Part shown: positions 63,596-64,000 of the stretch, piece by piece
Numbering within the stretch: the first letter of the stretch is position 1
Layout: every line of letters starts with the position of its first letter
Assembly (NCBI GenBank): GCA_963829955.1
Contig: CAWHKS010000021.1
Location: 191,360 to 255,359, forward strand
DNA from: DASTFY01 sp963829955
GTDB lineage: Bacteria > Actinomycetota > Acidimicrobiia > Acidimicrobiales > Ilumatobacteraceae
Length of the DNA stretch: 64,000 nt
Reading direction: 5' to 3'
Notes under the pieces: model-generated
Seen by the model: the letters and a program-made list of their open reading frames with translations, nothing else
Databases searched by the model: none
Told to the model about the DNA's origin: nothing
Program-made: the position numbers and the translations under genes

Positions 63596-64000
63596 TCACA
63601 CGGCGCGGAGTCGGACTGGTCCGACCGGTCCGACCGCTCGGCCCATGGGTGCGCCACGTCGGCCAGAGCCCGCAACTGCGGGGCGTGCCGATGGCGATGA
63701 GGATGTGGCCGGGTTGGATAAATGGTGCCGGCGGTCAGGTTGGTGATGAAGCCCTTGTCGGCGTCGCGAGCGCAAGGACCAGGGCGCCCGTGCGCTCAGG
63801 CAGGTCGGCGTCTCCCAGAGTGATGCCGGCCAATGGTGACCGGGCACAACGAGCAGCTCCTCGAGGCGGAGCTCGATCTCCCGCTCGTGCATCACGACGT
63901 CCAGGAACTCGGTCACGTCCGGCCGCAGCACGAAGGCCGTGATCCGGCACCGCCGATCTCCTGGGGGTTGACCACCCAGTCCACTCCGGCACGCTCCAGC
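63596..64000 (-). pseudogene. TrkA-type potassium channel/regulator protein, 3' part, several frameshifts
   Basis: Entering from the window edge, the translation LERAGVDWVVNPQEIGGA is the end of a TrkA_N nucleotide-binding domain. After a shift it continues FVLRPDVTEFLDVVMHEREI and ELRLEELLVVPGHH. After another it reads AGITLGDADLPERTGALVLA, and after a third ADKGFITNLTAG, the TrkA_C domain. The gene therefore needs about three corrections in 400 bp. The 5' part, probably with channel helices, lies outside. Exact end is uncertain. Confidence 0.6.

Noticed and set aside
61570..63942. 790-residue plus-strand frame across the PEP-utiliser region
   Set aside because: It is antisense to a recognisable domain protein; no family-like sequence.

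Overview
The window is a GC-rich chromosomal segment of an actinobacterium. The combination of recA-miaB-miaA-dapF-hflX, lexA divergent from a LysM protein, LexA boxes of the GAAC-N4-GTTC type, a B12-dependent ribonucleotide reductase NrdJ and a class II DAHP synthase fits Actinomycetota. Acidimicrobiia or a relative is my guess, not shown. No rRNA or CRISPR array was seen; there are three tRNA genes, one decayed IS256-type element and one tRNA-bounded island.

Layout. 1-2.7 kb: Hsp20 and an HspR/MerR-like repressor (operon with a palindromic operator), then a two-gene ABC exporter with one frameshift in each gene. 2.9-4.7 kb: a NarL-type sensor kinase and response regulator, divergent from the exporter. 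5-9.4 kb: a PAP2-like/protein-kinase fusion, an AIM24 protein, a headless arsenate reductase fragment and a secreted protein. 9.7-11.3 kb: IS256 remnant, tRNA-Lys, tRNA-His. 11.5-14.2 kb: class III aminotransferase, membrane protein, DUF983 protein. 14.2-27.3 kb: SOS and lysine/cell-wall block, with recA, miaB, miaA, dapF, hflX, dapC, a proline-rich membrane protein, a CAP lipoprotein, dapD, dapE, lexA, LysM protein and a RibD-like reductase. 27.6-34.8 kb: nrdJ, small proteins, an ATP-dependent DNA ligase, hemolysin III, a monooxygenase-fold protein and thymidine kinase. 34.8-44.1 kb: P450, a GGDEF-EAL regulator, thiolase, then an aroG-beta-lactamase-like-MFS operon. 44.1-48.1 kb: sigma factor, nadD, a LytR_C protein, rsfS and a membrane-anchored ABM protein.

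48.1-53.6 kb is a 5.46-kb segment bounded by a perfect 52-bp direct repeat. The left copy is the 3' part of tRNA-Ala(GGC). The segment holds an excisionase remnant but no recognisable integrase. It also has cargo: a GPGG small membrane protein, an alpha/beta hydrolase, a small ORF behind its own LexA-box promoter, a methyltransferase and two membrane proteins. 54-64 kb: secreted glycosidase-like protein, TetR plus DHA2 exporter, ABC exporter, XRE regulator, CMD-fold protein, lysozyme-like protein, a PEP-utilising-type protein and the 3' end of a TrkA-type channel gene.

Functional links. Four of the five succinylase-branch DAP steps that can be recognised by sequence here (DapC, DapD, DapE, DapF) lie within 7 kb, mixed with tRNA-modification and SOS genes. 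Damage response is visible at three places through LexA boxes placed inside promoters (recA, lexA/LysM, and the small ORF in the island). Several conserved genes (miaB, miaA, thiolase, ABC genes, PEP-utiliser, channel) carry single-base frameshifts while long neighbours (nrdJ, GGDEF-EAL, ligase) are open. This suggests consensus indel errors in a draft assembly as much as real decay, so frameshift-based 'pseudogene' labels should be read with that in mind.
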